From: Prevotella sp. E13-17
GTDB lineage: Bacteria; Bacteroidota; Bacteroidia; Bacteroidales; Bacteroidaceae
NCBI RefSeq assembly: GCF_022024035.1
Contig: NZ_CP091787.1
Coordinates: forward strand, 2,604,001 to 2,668,000
Reading direction: 5' to 3'
DNA length: 64,000 nucleotides
Shown piece after piece: positions 1 through 9,036 of the stretch (position 1 is its first letter; each line of letters opens with the position of its first letter). The position numbers and the translations under genes are program-made. The notes below the pieces were generated by a model that was given only the letters and a program-made list of their open reading frames with translations, ran no database searches and had not been told where the DNA came from.

Positions 1-79
1 AAGTATCAAAACAACAACGAAGAAGAATAAATACACAACCAACCATATCGACCATATATAATACACACTTATAACCTAT

Positions 80-1546
80 ATGACACTCATCAAATCCATA
101 TCAGGAATCTACGGCACCATCGGTGGGCGTCCTGGCGATTCGCTGAATCCCCTTGACATCGTCAAGCTCACCTCAGCCTTTGCCCACTATATTCATGGCA
201 GGAAGATGGTCGTAGGTCGTGATGGTCGTATGTCAGGACTGATGGTGCGCAACATTGTTGTTGGCACTCTCATGGGCTTGGGCTACGATGTTATTGATAT
301 AGGCTATGCCAGCACCCCAACCACCGAGCTTGCTGTGCGCATGGCTGGTGCTGATGGCGGTATTGTCATTACAGCCTCTCACAACCATAGCCAGTGGAAT
401 GGTCTGAAGCTACTCAATCATAATGGAGAGTTTCTGACGCCCTATGATGGTAAAGAGATGTTGGCTCTTGCTGAGACAGAAAACTTCTGCTATGCCAATA
501 TCCAACACTTAGGGCAGTTAACTATCGACGAAACCTTCAACCAGCGCCACATCGATGCTGTCTTAAATCTAAAGTTAGTTGATGTTGATGCCATTCGCAA
601 GCGCCATTTCCGTGTCTGTGTTGATACCATCAATTCCGTTGGTGGCATCATTCTTCCCCAATTGTTTCAGGCTCTCGGTGTAGACTTCAAGATACTCAAT
701 GGTGAGTGCACAGGTGCCTTTGCTCATAAGCCAGAGCCCATTGAGAATAACTTGTTGGGCATTATCGGGCGCATGAAGCAAGAACATTTCGACCTCGGCA
801 TTGTTGTTGACTCCGATGTAGACCGATTAGCGTTTATCAGTGAAGACGGCACGATGTTTGGCGAAGAATACACTCTTGTCTGTGTAGCCGACTATGTGCT
901 CAGCCATACTTCTGGCAATGCTGTTAGCGACCTCAGCAACACGCGAGCTCTGCGCGATGTCACCCTGCAGCGTGGTGGTCAGTATTTCGCCTCTGCTGTT
1001 GGCGAGGTCAATATTACCGCCAAGATGAAAGAGGTGGGTGCTATTATCGGTGGCGATGGCAATGGTGGTGTAATCTATCCTGAGTGCCACTATGGTCGCG
1101 ATGCTTTGGTAGGCATTGCTCTCTTCCTGAGCAGTCTGTCTCAGCAGCAGTGCACTGTCAGCCAGTTGCGGGCCTCTTTCCCCGACTATCAGATAGCAAA
1201 GAGTTCCATCGACCTCATGCCTGATACTGATGTAGAGGCCATTCTCAAGAAAGTAAAAGACCGCTTCTCTAAAGACAAGAGCGCCCAAATCAGTGAGACC
1301 GACGGACTGAAGATAGACTTTCCCGATCGCTGGGTTTATCTGCGCAAGTCCAACACCGAACCCGTGGTGCGTGTCTATAGCGAGGCTCTCTCCATTGAGC
1401 AGGCTGACCATCTGGGCAACGAGCTCATGCATTACTTCTACGACATGCAGAAAGACTTGGTACTTGATAAATTTGGATTAAACAACAACTTAATATTACA
1501 TAACAGTACTGCCCCGTTAAAGTGGACTAATTACTCTTTTAAATAA
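80..1546 (+). CDS. glmM: Phosphosugar mutase, GlmM-type, with IS-derived C-terminal tail
   Basis: Alpha-D-phosphohexomutase, probably phosphoglucosamine mutase, which turns glucosamine-6-P into glucosamine-1-P for peptidoglycan and LPS precursors in the cytoplasm. Visible motifs are the phosphoserine loop TASHNHSQWNGLK (Ser100), the metal loop DSDVDRLAF (about 241-249), the sugar-binding GGDGNGGVIYPE, and the phosphate-binding RKSNTEPVVRVYSEA near the C-terminus. The GNGGV and HYGRDALVG signatures favour GlmM over phosphomannomutase, but substrate choice cannot be proven by eye. The family usually ends near residue 460. Here about 28 extra residues follow (VLDKFGLNNN...), and the last ones (STAPLKWTNYSFK) are encoded by sequence that recurs inverted at 44.4-44.5 kb. 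The natural stop therefore seems to have been displaced by an insertion. Start is the ATG at 80; no TAnnTTTG box is seen in the 79 bases before it. Confidence 0.85.
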   Translation: MTLIKSISGIYGTIGGRPGDSLNPLDIVKLTSAFAHYIHGRKMVVGRDGRMSGLMVRNIVVGTLMGLGYDVIDIGYASTPTTELAVRMAGADGGIVITASHNHSQWNGLKLLNHNGEFLTPYDGKEMLALAETENFCYANIQHLGQLTIDETFNQRHIDAVLNLKLVDVDAIRKRHFRVCVDTINSVGGIILPQLFQALGVDFKILNGECTGAFAHKPEPIENNLLGIIGRMKQEHFDLGIVVDSDVDRLAFISEDGTMFGEEYTLVCVADYVLSHTSGNAVSDLSNTRALRDVTLQRGGQYFASAVGEVNITAKMKEVGAIIGGDGNGGVIYPECHYGRDALVGIALFLSSLSQQQCTVSQLRASFPDYQIAKSSIDLMPDTDVEAILKKVKDRFSKDKSAQISETDGLKIDFPDRWVYLRKSNTEPVVRVYSEALSIEQADHLGNELMHYFYDMQKDLVLDKFGLNNNLILHNSTAPLKWTNYSFK

Positions 1547-1601
1547 TTGAAATACAGTCCATTAAGCAAGCTTTTGAAAAGAAACGGACTTGATTTTGTA
1601 A
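1504..1601 (+). mobile_element. Insertion-sequence end remnant, copy A
   Basis: About 98 nt that match, in inverted orientation, positions 44407-44508. Shared blocks are CCCGTTAAAGTGGACTAAT, then ATTGAAAT-CAGTC-ATTA, then GAAACGGACTTGATTTTG. The left part overlaps the 3' end of the preceding mutase gene and supplies its last codons and stop. Copy B lies beside a recognisable IS4-type transposase fragment, so I infer that both are ends of one decayed insertion sequence. No transposase reading frame survives at copy A. Confidence 0.6.
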
Positions 1602-1615
1602 TATTGGTAACCGAT

Positions 1616-1647
1616 CACTAGTGTCCAGTTAAAGCTGGACACTAGTG
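1616..1647. repeat. Perfect 13-bp hairpin related to the IS-end motif
   Basis: CACTAGTGTCCAG, six-base loop TTAAAG, CTGGACACTAGTG. It lies between the converging mutase and lipoprotein genes, but no T-run follows on either strand, so a rho-independent terminator is not well supported. The centre GTCCAG-TTAAAG-CTGGAC resembles the IS-end core GTCCCG-TTAAAG-TGGAC found about 100 nt upstream and at 44.49 kb, which suggests it is part of the same insertion-sequence debris. Confidence 0.6.
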
Positions 1648-1699
1648 AACATTCTAAAGAAAATAAACACATCCCAAAAAAGATATTCTGTCAAAGAAC

Positions 1700-2557
1700 T
1701 CAGTCGGCCTGGATGATGAGGTAGCGACTGATGCTCCAGAAGCGGGGCACGTTGGTGATGCGCAGCGTACAACTGTTACCATTCTGAGTGATGGTGTAAG
1801 AGTCGGAGGGCGCATCCGTCAACACCTTTGCCTTTTTGCTGGGGATGTTGAACTGCGTGGTGTTGCGAATGTCAATTTTGGTGAAGAGCGCTTGATTCAG
1901 CGATTCATAGTTCACCTTCTTTTTCTTCAGCAGACCGCCACCCGTCAGCAGGCCCTTCTCCTTCAGATCACGACTAGTGCCCACCACATAATAAGCCTTA
2001 TTAGCCTCGGCCGTCTGTGCCTCCATGGTCTGGCGCTGCTCTGCATTCTCGTCCTGTAGCGACGACACAGTCTTGCTCAGCGAGTTGATATCCAGGCGCA
2101 ACAAGTCCATATCGGCGTTAGCCTGTGCCAGTTGCTCCTCCAGTTCGGCAATACGAGCCTCCTTGGCAGCAATCTCAGCATTCAGATGGTCCACCAGTTT
2201 GCTCAGCTGTCCCAGTTGGTCAGTACGCGTGGCCAACTGCTTCTGCAACTTAGCCATGCGCTCCTTATTGGCCTGCAGGGTTGCCTTGAAGGCTTCCAGG
2301 TTCTTCAACATCTGTTCCTTAGTGATTACTGGCGACTCGTTAGAGCTGCGCAACATGCCTTCGCCTTGAGCTATAGAGTCGAGACTGGCAGACACCTCAA
2401 CCAACGACGAGGTCAGGTCGTCGAGAACCTGTTGCTGCTGTTCGTTCACCTCCATGATAGAGTCACGTTCTTGCTGCCAGTTGCTTTCGCTACCGCCGCC
2501 ACACGATGTGAGGGCTGTTGCTACAGCAGCCGACATCAAAATCTTAATTGCTTTCAT
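1700..2557 (-). CDS. Lipoprotein with long coiled coil
   Basis: 285 residues. An N-terminal lipoprotein signal, MKAIKILMSAAVATALTSC, has its lipobox cysteine at about 19 followed by GGGSES. Residues about 30-190 are rich in Q, E, L and K with heptad-like spacing (for example LEEQLAQANADMDLLRLD), so a long coiled coil is likely. The C-terminal 90 residues (YYVVGTSRDLKEKGLLTGGGLLKKKKVN...) look globular and match the recurrent C-terminal half of uncharacterised Bacteroidales lipoproteins. It should sit in the outer or inner membrane facing the periplasm. It follows the PP2C phosphatase gene by 35 nt on the same strand and is probably co-transcribed. Function unknown. Confidence 0.85.
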   Translation of the reverse strand: MKAIKILMSAAVATALTSCGGGSESNWQQERDSIMEVNEQQQQVLDDLTSSLVEVSASLDSIAQGEGMLRSSNESPVITKEQMLKNLEAFKATLQANKERMAKLQKQLATRTDQLGQLSKLVDHLNAEIAAKEARIAELEEQLAQANADMDLLRLDINSLSKTVSSLQDENAEQRQTMEAQTAEANKAYYVVGTSRDLKEKGLLTGGGLLKKKKVNYESLNQALFTKIDIRNTTQFNIPSKKAKVLTDAPSDSYTITQNGNSCTLRITNVPRFWSISRYLIIQAD

Positions 2558-2592
2558 ACGTTGTTATTTTAACTTCAAAATGTTTTCAATCA

Positions 2593-4074
2593 CTAATAAT
2601 AGATCAAGTTCGTCATGAACTGCTTGAAATCCTGGAAGCTGACGACACGATCGGTCGAGGTCTCCCACAACTCCTGCTGATGCTTAGGCAGTTCCAGGAA
2701 CCACTGCATCACCTCGCGCTGCTCGGGCGAGAAATAAGCCGCGCGCAACTGGTAAACGTTAATCAGCGTATCCACACTGTGCTGCTTTGCCATGAAGCCC
2801 TCCAGGAAGATCTGTTTCATAGCAATCAGACGGTTGGAGTAGTTCTCTGCCTCCTCGGTGGTGCCATCTTGGTTGACATCCTGCTCTATCTGTCGTACCA
2901 CATCGAAAGTCACATCGACAGCACCCAATTGGCGATAGGCGTCGGCCATCGATATTTTCTCGTCGGCTACAGGTGCCATGACCTCAGATTGTGACGGAGC
3001 CACGAAACGGGGATAGGCAAGATAGCCTGCCACACCCAGCAGGACCACCACAAGAACCGTCAACAGAACCTTCACCACCTTGCTGCCCATCTGCGACGGT
3101 TGACGTTCGACCGACACCGCAGCAGTTGCAGGTTGGCGGTTGGCCGCAGGCTTACCGCCATGTGCTGAAGGCTGTGTTGGCACACGTCTGTTGCTATCGG
3201 GGAATGGAGGTGGCGGTATGACAACCTTGCGCGCGGGATCATTCAAAGCCTTGTTTCTGACACGCGCCTCGAATTCGTCCTCTGGCAGTTCCTTGTCGCC
3301 AGGCTCACGCTCTACACTTTTCACTCTGATGAGATAGGCAGAGTGGTTGTCTTGGTTGTCGCGCGAAGCCTCGATGAGGCGGGCTGTCTTTTCTTCGTCA
3401 CTGCAATCGGCACCAAGGATAGAGAGCATCAGGGCGTCGTCCATACGCTCCAGAAGTCCATCTGAGCACATCAGGAAATAGTCGCCAGCCTTGATATCGG
3501 TGATGTGGGTCAGCTCTGCCATGGTGAGCTCGGGCTGATGAGGCTGCAGAGCCTTTAGGATGACATTCTTGCGGGAGTCGGTGCTCATCTGGCGATAGGA
3601 CAGTTGTCCCATCTCATAGAGCTGCTGCACCAACGAATGGTCGCGCGAACGATAGAGCATGCCCATATCGGGGCCCAACGAAAGACGCAGGTGATAGATG
3701 CGGCTGTCGCCAATATGTGCGGCCAGACATCCGCCACGGTGAAAGCAGAGGAAGGTCAAGGTGGTGCCCATCACGCCCTCGTTCTTCACATCGGCAGCAT
3801 CGAGCGCATTGTAGGCCAGCGTCAAAGCTTCGTTGAAAGCATCGTCGGTGAGCGGTTCATCGGCCTGCAGCACCTCCTCCACCTTAGCACTGATCGCATC
3901 GCAGACTATCTTGCTGGCTACCTCGCCCTTGTCGCATCCGCCCATGCCGTCGCACACCAGGAACACACGGCTCTGACTGGTGGCCTGCCCCATCGCAGGA
4001 TAGATATTATCTTCCTGGTTAGGACGGGCGCCCAACTCATAGATGGCTTGTGGATCAAATAGTTCTATCTTCAT
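2593..4074 (-). CDS. PP2C-family Ser/Thr protein phosphatase with transmembrane tail
   Basis: Metal-dependent protein phosphatase. The catalytic domain (residues 1-255) shows GARPNQEDN with metal ligand Asp22, CDGMGG with Asp42-Gly43, IGDSRIYHLR near 131, CSDGLLE with Asp205, and Asp242-Asn243 near the end. A Pro-rich, Gln-rich linker (about 285-330) leads to one membrane segment, VVKVLLTVLVVVLLGVAGYL (about 336-355). The final ~135 residues lie on the other side of the membrane and contain no motif I know. The topology puts the phosphatase in the cytoplasm and the tail in the periplasm, so a signal-transducing role is plausible. No partner Ser/Thr kinase gene lies in this window. A TACCTTTG promoter box precedes it, and it is followed by a coiled-coil lipoprotein gene. 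Confidence 0.9.
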   Translation of the reverse strand: MKIELFDPQAIYELGARPNQEDNIYPAMGQATSQSRVFLVCDGMGGCDKGEVASKIVCDAISAKVEEVLQADEPLTDDAFNEALTLAYNALDAADVKNEGVMGTTLTFLCFHRGGCLAAHIGDSRIYHLRLSLGPDMGMLYRSRDHSLVQQLYEMGQLSYRQMSTDSRKNVILKALQPHQPELTMAELTHITDIKAGDYFLMCSDGLLERMDDALMLSILGADCSDEEKTARLIEASRDNQDNHSAYLIRVKSVEREPGDKELPEDEFEARVRNKALNDPARKVVIPPPPFPDSNRRVPTQPSAHGGKPAANRQPATAAVSVERQPSQMGSKVVKVLLTVLVVVLLGVAGYLAYPRFVAPSQSEVMAPVADEKISMADAYRQLGAVDVTFDVVRQIEQDVNQDGTTEEAENYSNRLIAMKQIFLEGFMAKQHSVDTLINVYQLRAAYFSPEQREVMQWFLELPKHQQELWETSTDRVVSFQDFKQFMTNLIYY

Positions 4075-4110
4075 TTATAACTTCCCAATTAGACGTTATA
4101 TCATAAAATT

Positions 4111-4147
4111 GTCCGCCAACATACGTTGATGTCAGCGGACAAAGGTA
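4111..4147 (-). promoter_or_regulatory. Promoter box and leader hairpin of the phosphatase gene
   Basis: On the minus strand TACCTTTG (4140-4147) matches the Bacteroidetes -7 consensus TAnnTTTG. It runs directly into a 12-bp stem (two G-U pairs), GTCCGCTGACAT / ATGTTGGCGGAC with loop CAACGT, covering 4111-4140, followed by AATTTT. The hairpin would be at the very 5' end of the phosphatase mRNA. It could instead end transcripts leaving the upstream protease gene. Confidence 0.55.
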
Positions 4148-4188
4148 TATAGAAAATTCGACTCTGCCAAATATTCGCAACAAAAACA

Positions 4189-7100
4189 CTACCTAACCAC
4201 CATCTTACGTCCTCCGGAAATATAGATTCCGCGTTGTGGAGCAGTGACGCGACGTCCTGTCAGATCGTAAACTTTCTGCTGACGGGTGTTGGCTTGCACG
4301 CCATCGATACCGGTGGTCTGAACCACGGTGAGGACGCCCGAGACGTAGGTCATCTCGTAGTTCTCGGCCTCAGCACCACCCACACGTATCTCATACTGAC
4401 CGGCGGGGCTGTCTGGCGTGGCGTCGCAAGTGATGACGGGCTGCTTGATAAAGACCTCAGAAGTCTCGTCGTTGCGGAACGACTTGTACTTCAGTTCAAA
4501 CACAGGGTTGGGCTGTCCCACCTCGCGGGTGGCATTGAGCGCCGTGATGGTGAGGGGCGACTTCCTGACGGTGAAGACACCCGGCTTGCAGACCAGTCCG
4601 ACCGTGGTGATGGTACCGGGCAGCACAGTCAGCGGATAGTCGCCTACAGGTGTGGTCGTCACCTCAATGATGTCGCACGCATAGTCAGGCTCGCCATCAA
4701 TGGGGGCACCACTCAACTCGAAGTTCACCGTGCCAAATGAACGACCATAGTTGCGATAGCCGGTGGCGGTGATGACAGGAATACCGGTATAGGCAAGCAA
4801 AGTGGACTTGTTCTTCCAGTCGGAAACGGCATAAGCATCCAACAGGTCGGCAGGCACAAACAGCGTAACCTGACTCTGCACACTGCTCTGACCACGGGCC
4901 ACCACGCCCTGCTTGGAAGGGATGACCAGATACTTCAGGTTGTAGCAACCAGCAAAGGCGTTTTCGCCCAGCGACTGCACGCTGGCAGGCAGATGGACGG
5001 TATGCAGGGCTGAGTTGCCCGTAAAGGCACCATCTGCTATGTGCTTCAACGAGGTGAAATACTGCAATTCTTCGAATCGGCTGATATTCAGATTCTTCTG
5101 GAACAGCGTGCCGAGGTCGGTGACCTGAGCAGCTTCTTCCTGTGTGAGCTCGCCATCCTCGTCGATGTCCCAGTTGGCAAGACAGACGGTCTGCACATAT
5201 TTGTCGGCAAAGTCGATGTAGCCCAGCTTATGGCGCAGTGAGAACACAGCCTCGTTGATGTCGTCATAGGTGCTCGCCAGGTTATCATAGACGGCCCGTT
5301 CGGCTGTCACGTCGATGAGCTGCGCCTCGCACTTGTCGAGCATGGTACGCATCTTGGCCAACAGCATATCGGTGCTGCGCGCCTTCTGCATATCGTCAGC
5401 CGAAACAAAGGCCCACAAGGTGTGCTTGTCGGTGGCAGGCTGATCCCAGTAGAGACCATAGGTAGGACTGGCCACATCGGTGGTATGACTCTCGTTGGTG
5501 CCCAGGTATTCGCCCTCTACACGGGTATTATCGCCAGTGGGCACAGAGAGACGGAACAGATGGTCGCCCGCATCCTCTATCTGCCAATAAGCCTTGGACG
5601 AGAGAGAGCCATCGCCAAAGCAGGTCTTCACGCCATCGCCCACCTTACTGTCGGTGGACACACGGAAGATAACCTTAGTGCTGGCTGACTCTTGGATATA
5701 GTAAACATTGGCGGGCATGGCTGCCGTGCGCTGGAACCAATAGCTGATGGGGGTGCCGGCGGTGACCACCGACTGCGTGCCATAGGCCTCGCCCATGGCC
5801 ACATACTTACGACTGCCCACATTGTAGAGGTAGCCTGGCACACCGGTCGTAATATCCGAGAAGAGGGGTTGGGTCTTGCCACGGAACTCACGGATGGTGC
5901 CAAAGTCGCGCCACACATCGGCCTGCTCATAGCGTGCCTTCGAGCCATAGGGCACATAGAGCGTGCAAAGCGACAGATCGACACCGGTGAAAGCATCGCT
6001 GCTGACACTGATAACGTCGGGATCGGGGTTCCACAGGGTCACCTCGCGCAGGGCGGTGCAATAGCCAAAGCACTGGGGCCCCAGCGTGTTGATGCCGTCG
6101 GGCAGATTGATGCGCTTCAGACTGCTGCAGTTGCGGAAAGCATAATAATAGATTTTCTCGATGCCGTCGGGCAGAGTGACGGACGCCAAATTGCGACAAT
6201 CGGCAAAGGTGTTGTCGTAGATATAGGGCACGGCCTTGAAGTACTGGAACTCATCGAAGCTGACAATAGACAACCCCTTGAAACTATAGTCAAAGTCTTT
6301 CACCTGAGCAGCCTCAGCAATGCTCAGCTCTCCGTCGTTGGAGGTGTCCCAACGCTGACGACATACCATGCCGATGGTGCTATCTTTGAAATCAAGAAGA
6401 TTGAGTTTTTGGCGCAGCGAGCTTTGAGCAACGAGGATGTCGTCGAGCGTACTCTCAAGGTTATCATAAACGGCTTGTTCCTTCTCCACGTTGCGCCCCT
6501 GCTTCCTGGCCATGGTGATGAGGTTGAGCAGGGTTGACGCTTCGTTATAGATCTCGGTCTGGAGGGCATCATAGGCTACGAACTTCCAGTGGCAATTCTG
6601 CGGATAGGCTGCATAGTCGATGTCGAAATAGGCGCCATAGGTAGGTGTGGCAGCATTGCTGGCATGACTGGTCTGCACGCCCAGATACTGGCCATCCTGA
6701 TGGCCTACCACACCCGTGGGTATCTGAATGGTATAGACTGCATCATCGAGAGCACTGATGTTCCAGTAGGCTCGGTTGTCGAGCGTAGTGCCATCCATAA
6801 AGACGGCCTTGACGCCCTGTCCTACATTCGTATCTGACGAAGTGCGGAAGAGGTATTTGCCGTTGAGTCCTGAGTTCTCGCAGGTGATGGTATAGACATC
6901 GGTGCCCACCGACGACATTGCGTTGAGCTTGAAGCGCAGTGGCTGGCGACTGACGACAGCCTGGGTGTTGTAGGCCTCGCCCCGGGTCAGGTAGCGCCCC
7001 GTGCCGACGTTGTAGAGATAGTATTCCTTGCCGGCTTGGATGGTGGTGAAACGACCACCTGAGAGTTCGCGGGCCTGGAAGATGGTGCCAAAGTCGCGCC

Positions 7101-8928
7101 ACTGACTGGTGGCAGCAAAGTAGTCCTTAGTGCCTTGCAGCACGTGGAGGGTGGCTGCGCTGAGGTCATCGTCGGCAAAGACGCCCTGCCCCATCGTGAT
7201 GGCGGCGGGGTTGTAGGTGTTCACCTTGAAGGTGTGCAGCTTGGTGCAACCAGCAAAGGCGCCATCACCCAGACGAACGATGCCTACGGGCTGGTCGAAA
7301 CTGGTGAGGGAGATGCAGCCACGGAACGTGCCGGCTTCGACAGCAGTGACGGTCTCGGGCAGCGAAAGTGCCTCTAAGGCTGCACAACCACTGAAGGCCT
7401 CGGCACCGATAGCGGTGACATAGTCGGGCAAGACGAACTCGGCGAGCGACTGACAGCCGGCGAATGCGCGGGCGCCAATGGTCTGCAACTTGCGTGGCAG
7501 GCGCATGGAGGCAAGCTTGGTACAGCCATTAAAGGCATCGTCGGCAAGATGCTGCAGACTGGTAAAGTAGTAGAGTTCGGGGAACTTGGTAATGGCAGTC
7601 TGATTCTGGAAGGCGGTGCCCAGGTCGGTCACGGCGGCGGCCTCATTGTAGGTCAGCGCTCCATCGTGGTTGGCATCCCAGTTGTCAAGACAGACAGTCT
7701 TCACTCGGGCATCGACAAAGGTCATGGCTTTCTCGCCATAGTTCTCAGGCTCGATGCCCACAATGATCTGCTTATAGCCATTATAGCCATCGTCACTACC
7801 GCCCGTGCCCTGTCCTTGACCGGGCGTCAGGTTGGTGAGATAGTAGTAGCCATCGCTCTGTCCGCCCCATCCCCAGTTGATGTGATAGCGCAAATTGCCA
7901 TCGTAGCCATCGGCCACAAAGGCGTGGCCCACGGTGGCATTGGAGCCACTGACATAGACCGGACGGCGGGCAGCGATGTCGGTATAGACCACATCGTCCC
8001 AGCCGGCATCGGTGGTGACCTGGGTATAGTCAACATATCGCACCGAACTGCCATAGCCAAAGTAGGCCTTGAGGGCGTTATACACCTCATAGGACTGTGC
8101 GCCAGAAGAACTGTTGGTGTAGTCCATCTTCACACTGACACCGCAATAGTGCATGAGGTCGGCCACTGCCAAGCGCTGCAGGTCGCTGGCAGTGCCATAG
8201 GTGTCTTTCATATTGGCCCAGTCGATGGGGGCACCCTTAGCGATACCCTCAACCTTCAGGTTGCCATAGGTGGGGTGTGCGGTCCAAGTGGAGTAGCCAG
8301 GGATATCGTTCTGCACCTCGGTGACGGACTTGTCGCGGTGGTAATACATAATCTGTGCCATGGCGGTGGCCACGCAGCCAGTCACCGAGCGTCCCAGGGT
8401 GAAGTACTCTGGGCAGGTCATGTTGTAGGGGTAGCCTTGGCTCCACTTACAGGTGAGCAGCGGCTCGACCTTGGGGTGCGTGGGAATGGTGGCTGTGATG
8501 ACGGGAGCACCCTGCTGAATCTGCGTAATCTGACGGGCATAGTCGTCGAGCAGGTCGCGCAGGTTGGGGGGTGCCTGGGTGTAGTCAAACTCGCCACTGT
8601 CGGTGTAGCCCAGCACGGGAATGGTGCTGTCGTCGCCCGACACGATGACGAAGCCGCCATTCATGCCGCGGTTGAAGACATAATAGGGCTCGGCCGTTGT
8701 GACTGCAGCCGCACGGCGTGGGGCCAACTTCTTAGCGGCCACGGGGGCCAGTTGGCGCGGGTCGTTCTGTTGGGTCATGAATTCGGCAGCTCGTTTCAGG
8801 GCCTGCTGACGAGTAATGGGGTTGGCATGGATGGTGCTGACGGTAAAGGTCAACAGTAAGACCATCAATGCGAGTCGTTGCCACGCCCTATGGGACACAG
8901 CACGACAGTTGTTTGTACGGATTATCAT
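4189..8928 (-). CDS. Giant secreted C10-family cysteine protease with BspA-like LRRs
   Basis: About 1579 residues from the ATG at 8928; an in-frame GTG two codons earlier is the alternative start. A signal peptide (LALMVLLLTFTVSTIHA) is followed by the C10/streptopain prodomain (ITRQQALKRAAEF...PYYVFNRGMNGGFVIVSGDD). The peptidase domain has catalytic Cys185 (GRSVTGCVATAMAQIMYYH), His335 (VGHAFVADGYDG) and HINWGWGGQSDGYYYL. After it come three cassettes of BspA-like leucine-rich repeats (FNGCTKLASMRLP..., AFRNCSSLKRINLPDGI..., AFAGCYNLKYLVIPS). These are interleaved with modules containing GYLYNVGSRKYVAMGEAYGTQ-type repeats and EF-like DANHDGALTYNEAA stretches. An MBG-like beta domain (YGRSFGTVNFELSG...TITALNATREVGQPNPVFE) precedes the short T9SS-like tail VYDLTGRRVTAPQRGIYISG. 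It is probably cell-surface attached or secreted, degrading or binding host or dietary proteins. It sits alone, with its own promoter upstream. Confidence 0.93.
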   Translation of the reverse strand: MIIRTNNCRAVSHRAWQRLALMVLLLTFTVSTIHANPITRQQALKRAAEFMTQQNDPRQLAPVAAKKLAPRRAAAVTTAEPYYVFNRGMNGGFVIVSGDDSTIPVLGYTDSGEFDYTQAPPNLRDLLDDYARQITQIQQGAPVITATIPTHPKVEPLLTCKWSQGYPYNMTCPEYFTLGRSVTGCVATAMAQIMYYHRDKSVTEVQNDIPGYSTWTAHPTYGNLKVEGIAKGAPIDWANMKDTYGTASDLQRLAVADLMHYCGVSVKMDYTNSSSGAQSYEVYNALKAYFGYGSSVRYVDYTQVTTDAGWDDVVYTDIAARRPVYVSGSNATVGHAFVADGYDGNLRYHINWGWGGQSDGYYYLTNLTPGQGQGTGGSDDGYNGYKQIIVGIEPENYGEKAMTFVDARVKTVCLDNWDANHDGALTYNEAAAVTDLGTAFQNQTAITKFPELYYFTSLQHLADDAFNGCTKLASMRLPRKLQTIGARAFAGCQSLAEFVLPDYVTAIGAEAFSGCAALEALSLPETVTAVEAGTFRGCISLTSFDQPVGIVRLGDGAFAGCTKLHTFKVNTYNPAAITMGQGVFADDDLSAATLHVLQGTKDYFAATSQWRDFGTIFQARELSGGRFTTIQAGKEYYLYNVGTGRYLTRGEAYNTQAVVSRQPLRFKLNAMSSVGTDVYTITCENSGLNGKYLFRTSSDTNVGQGVKAVFMDGTTLDNRAYWNISALDDAVYTIQIPTGVVGHQDGQYLGVQTSHASNAATPTYGAYFDIDYAAYPQNCHWKFVAYDALQTEIYNEASTLLNLITMARKQGRNVEKEQAVYDNLESTLDDILVAQSSLRQKLNLLDFKDSTIGMVCRQRWDTSNDGELSIAEAAQVKDFDYSFKGLSIVSFDEFQYFKAVPYIYDNTFADCRNLASVTLPDGIEKIYYYAFRNCSSLKRINLPDGINTLGPQCFGYCTALREVTLWNPDPDVISVSSDAFTGVDLSLCTLYVPYGSKARYEQADVWRDFGTIREFRGKTQPLFSDITTGVPGYLYNVGSRKYVAMGEAYGTQSVVTAGTPISYWFQRTAAMPANVYYIQESASTKVIFRVSTDSKVGDGVKTCFGDGSLSSKAYWQIEDAGDHLFRLSVPTGDNTRVEGEYLGTNESHTTDVASPTYGLYWDQPATDKHTLWAFVSADDMQKARSTDMLLAKMRTMLDKCEAQLIDVTAERAVYDNLASTYDDINEAVFSLRHKLGYIDFADKYVQTVCLANWDIDEDGELTQEEAAQVTDLGTLFQKNLNISRFEELQYFTSLKHIADGAFTGNSALHTVHLPASVQSLGENAFAGCYNLKYLVIPSKQGVVARGQSSVQSQVTLFVPADLLDAYAVSDWKNKSTLLAYTGIPVITATGYRNYGRSFGTVNFELSGAPIDGEPDYACDIIEVTTTPVGDYPLTVLPGTITTVGLVCKPGVFTVRKSPLTITALNATREVGQPNPVFELKYKSFRNDETSEVFIKQPVITCDATPDSPAGQYEIRVGGAEAENYEMTYVSGVLTVVQTTGIDGVQANTRQQKVYDLTGRRVTAPQRGIYISGGRKMVVR

Positions 8929-8972
8929 GAGCACATGTTGTTAGTAAATTACTTGTAGTTATAAGTTTGCAG

Positions 8973-8980
8973 CAAAGGTA
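8973..8980 (-). promoter_or_regulatory. Promoter -7 box of the C10 protease gene
   Basis: TACCTTTG on the minus strand, 45 nt upstream of the ATG at 8928, matches the Bacteroidetes TAnnTTTG box. The first palindromic unit of the 22-nt array begins 57 nt further upstream, a distance at which an upstream-binding regulator could act. Confidence 0.65.
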
Positions 8981-9036
8981 GTAATTCTTTTCGACACCAA
9001 CAAGCGATTGCGGGAGTTTTTGAGGGCGACAAAACG

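Noticed and set aside
1..30. Possible last codons of a preceding gene (KYQNNNEEE then a stop)
   Set aside because: Only nine codons are visible and no family signal can be read, so it is not listed as a gene.
7549..8859. Long plus-strand frame of 436 codons opposite the C10 protease
   Set aside because: It is antisense to a strongly supported coding region. Its low-complexity G/V/H/A composition is the usual shadow of a GC-rich gene.
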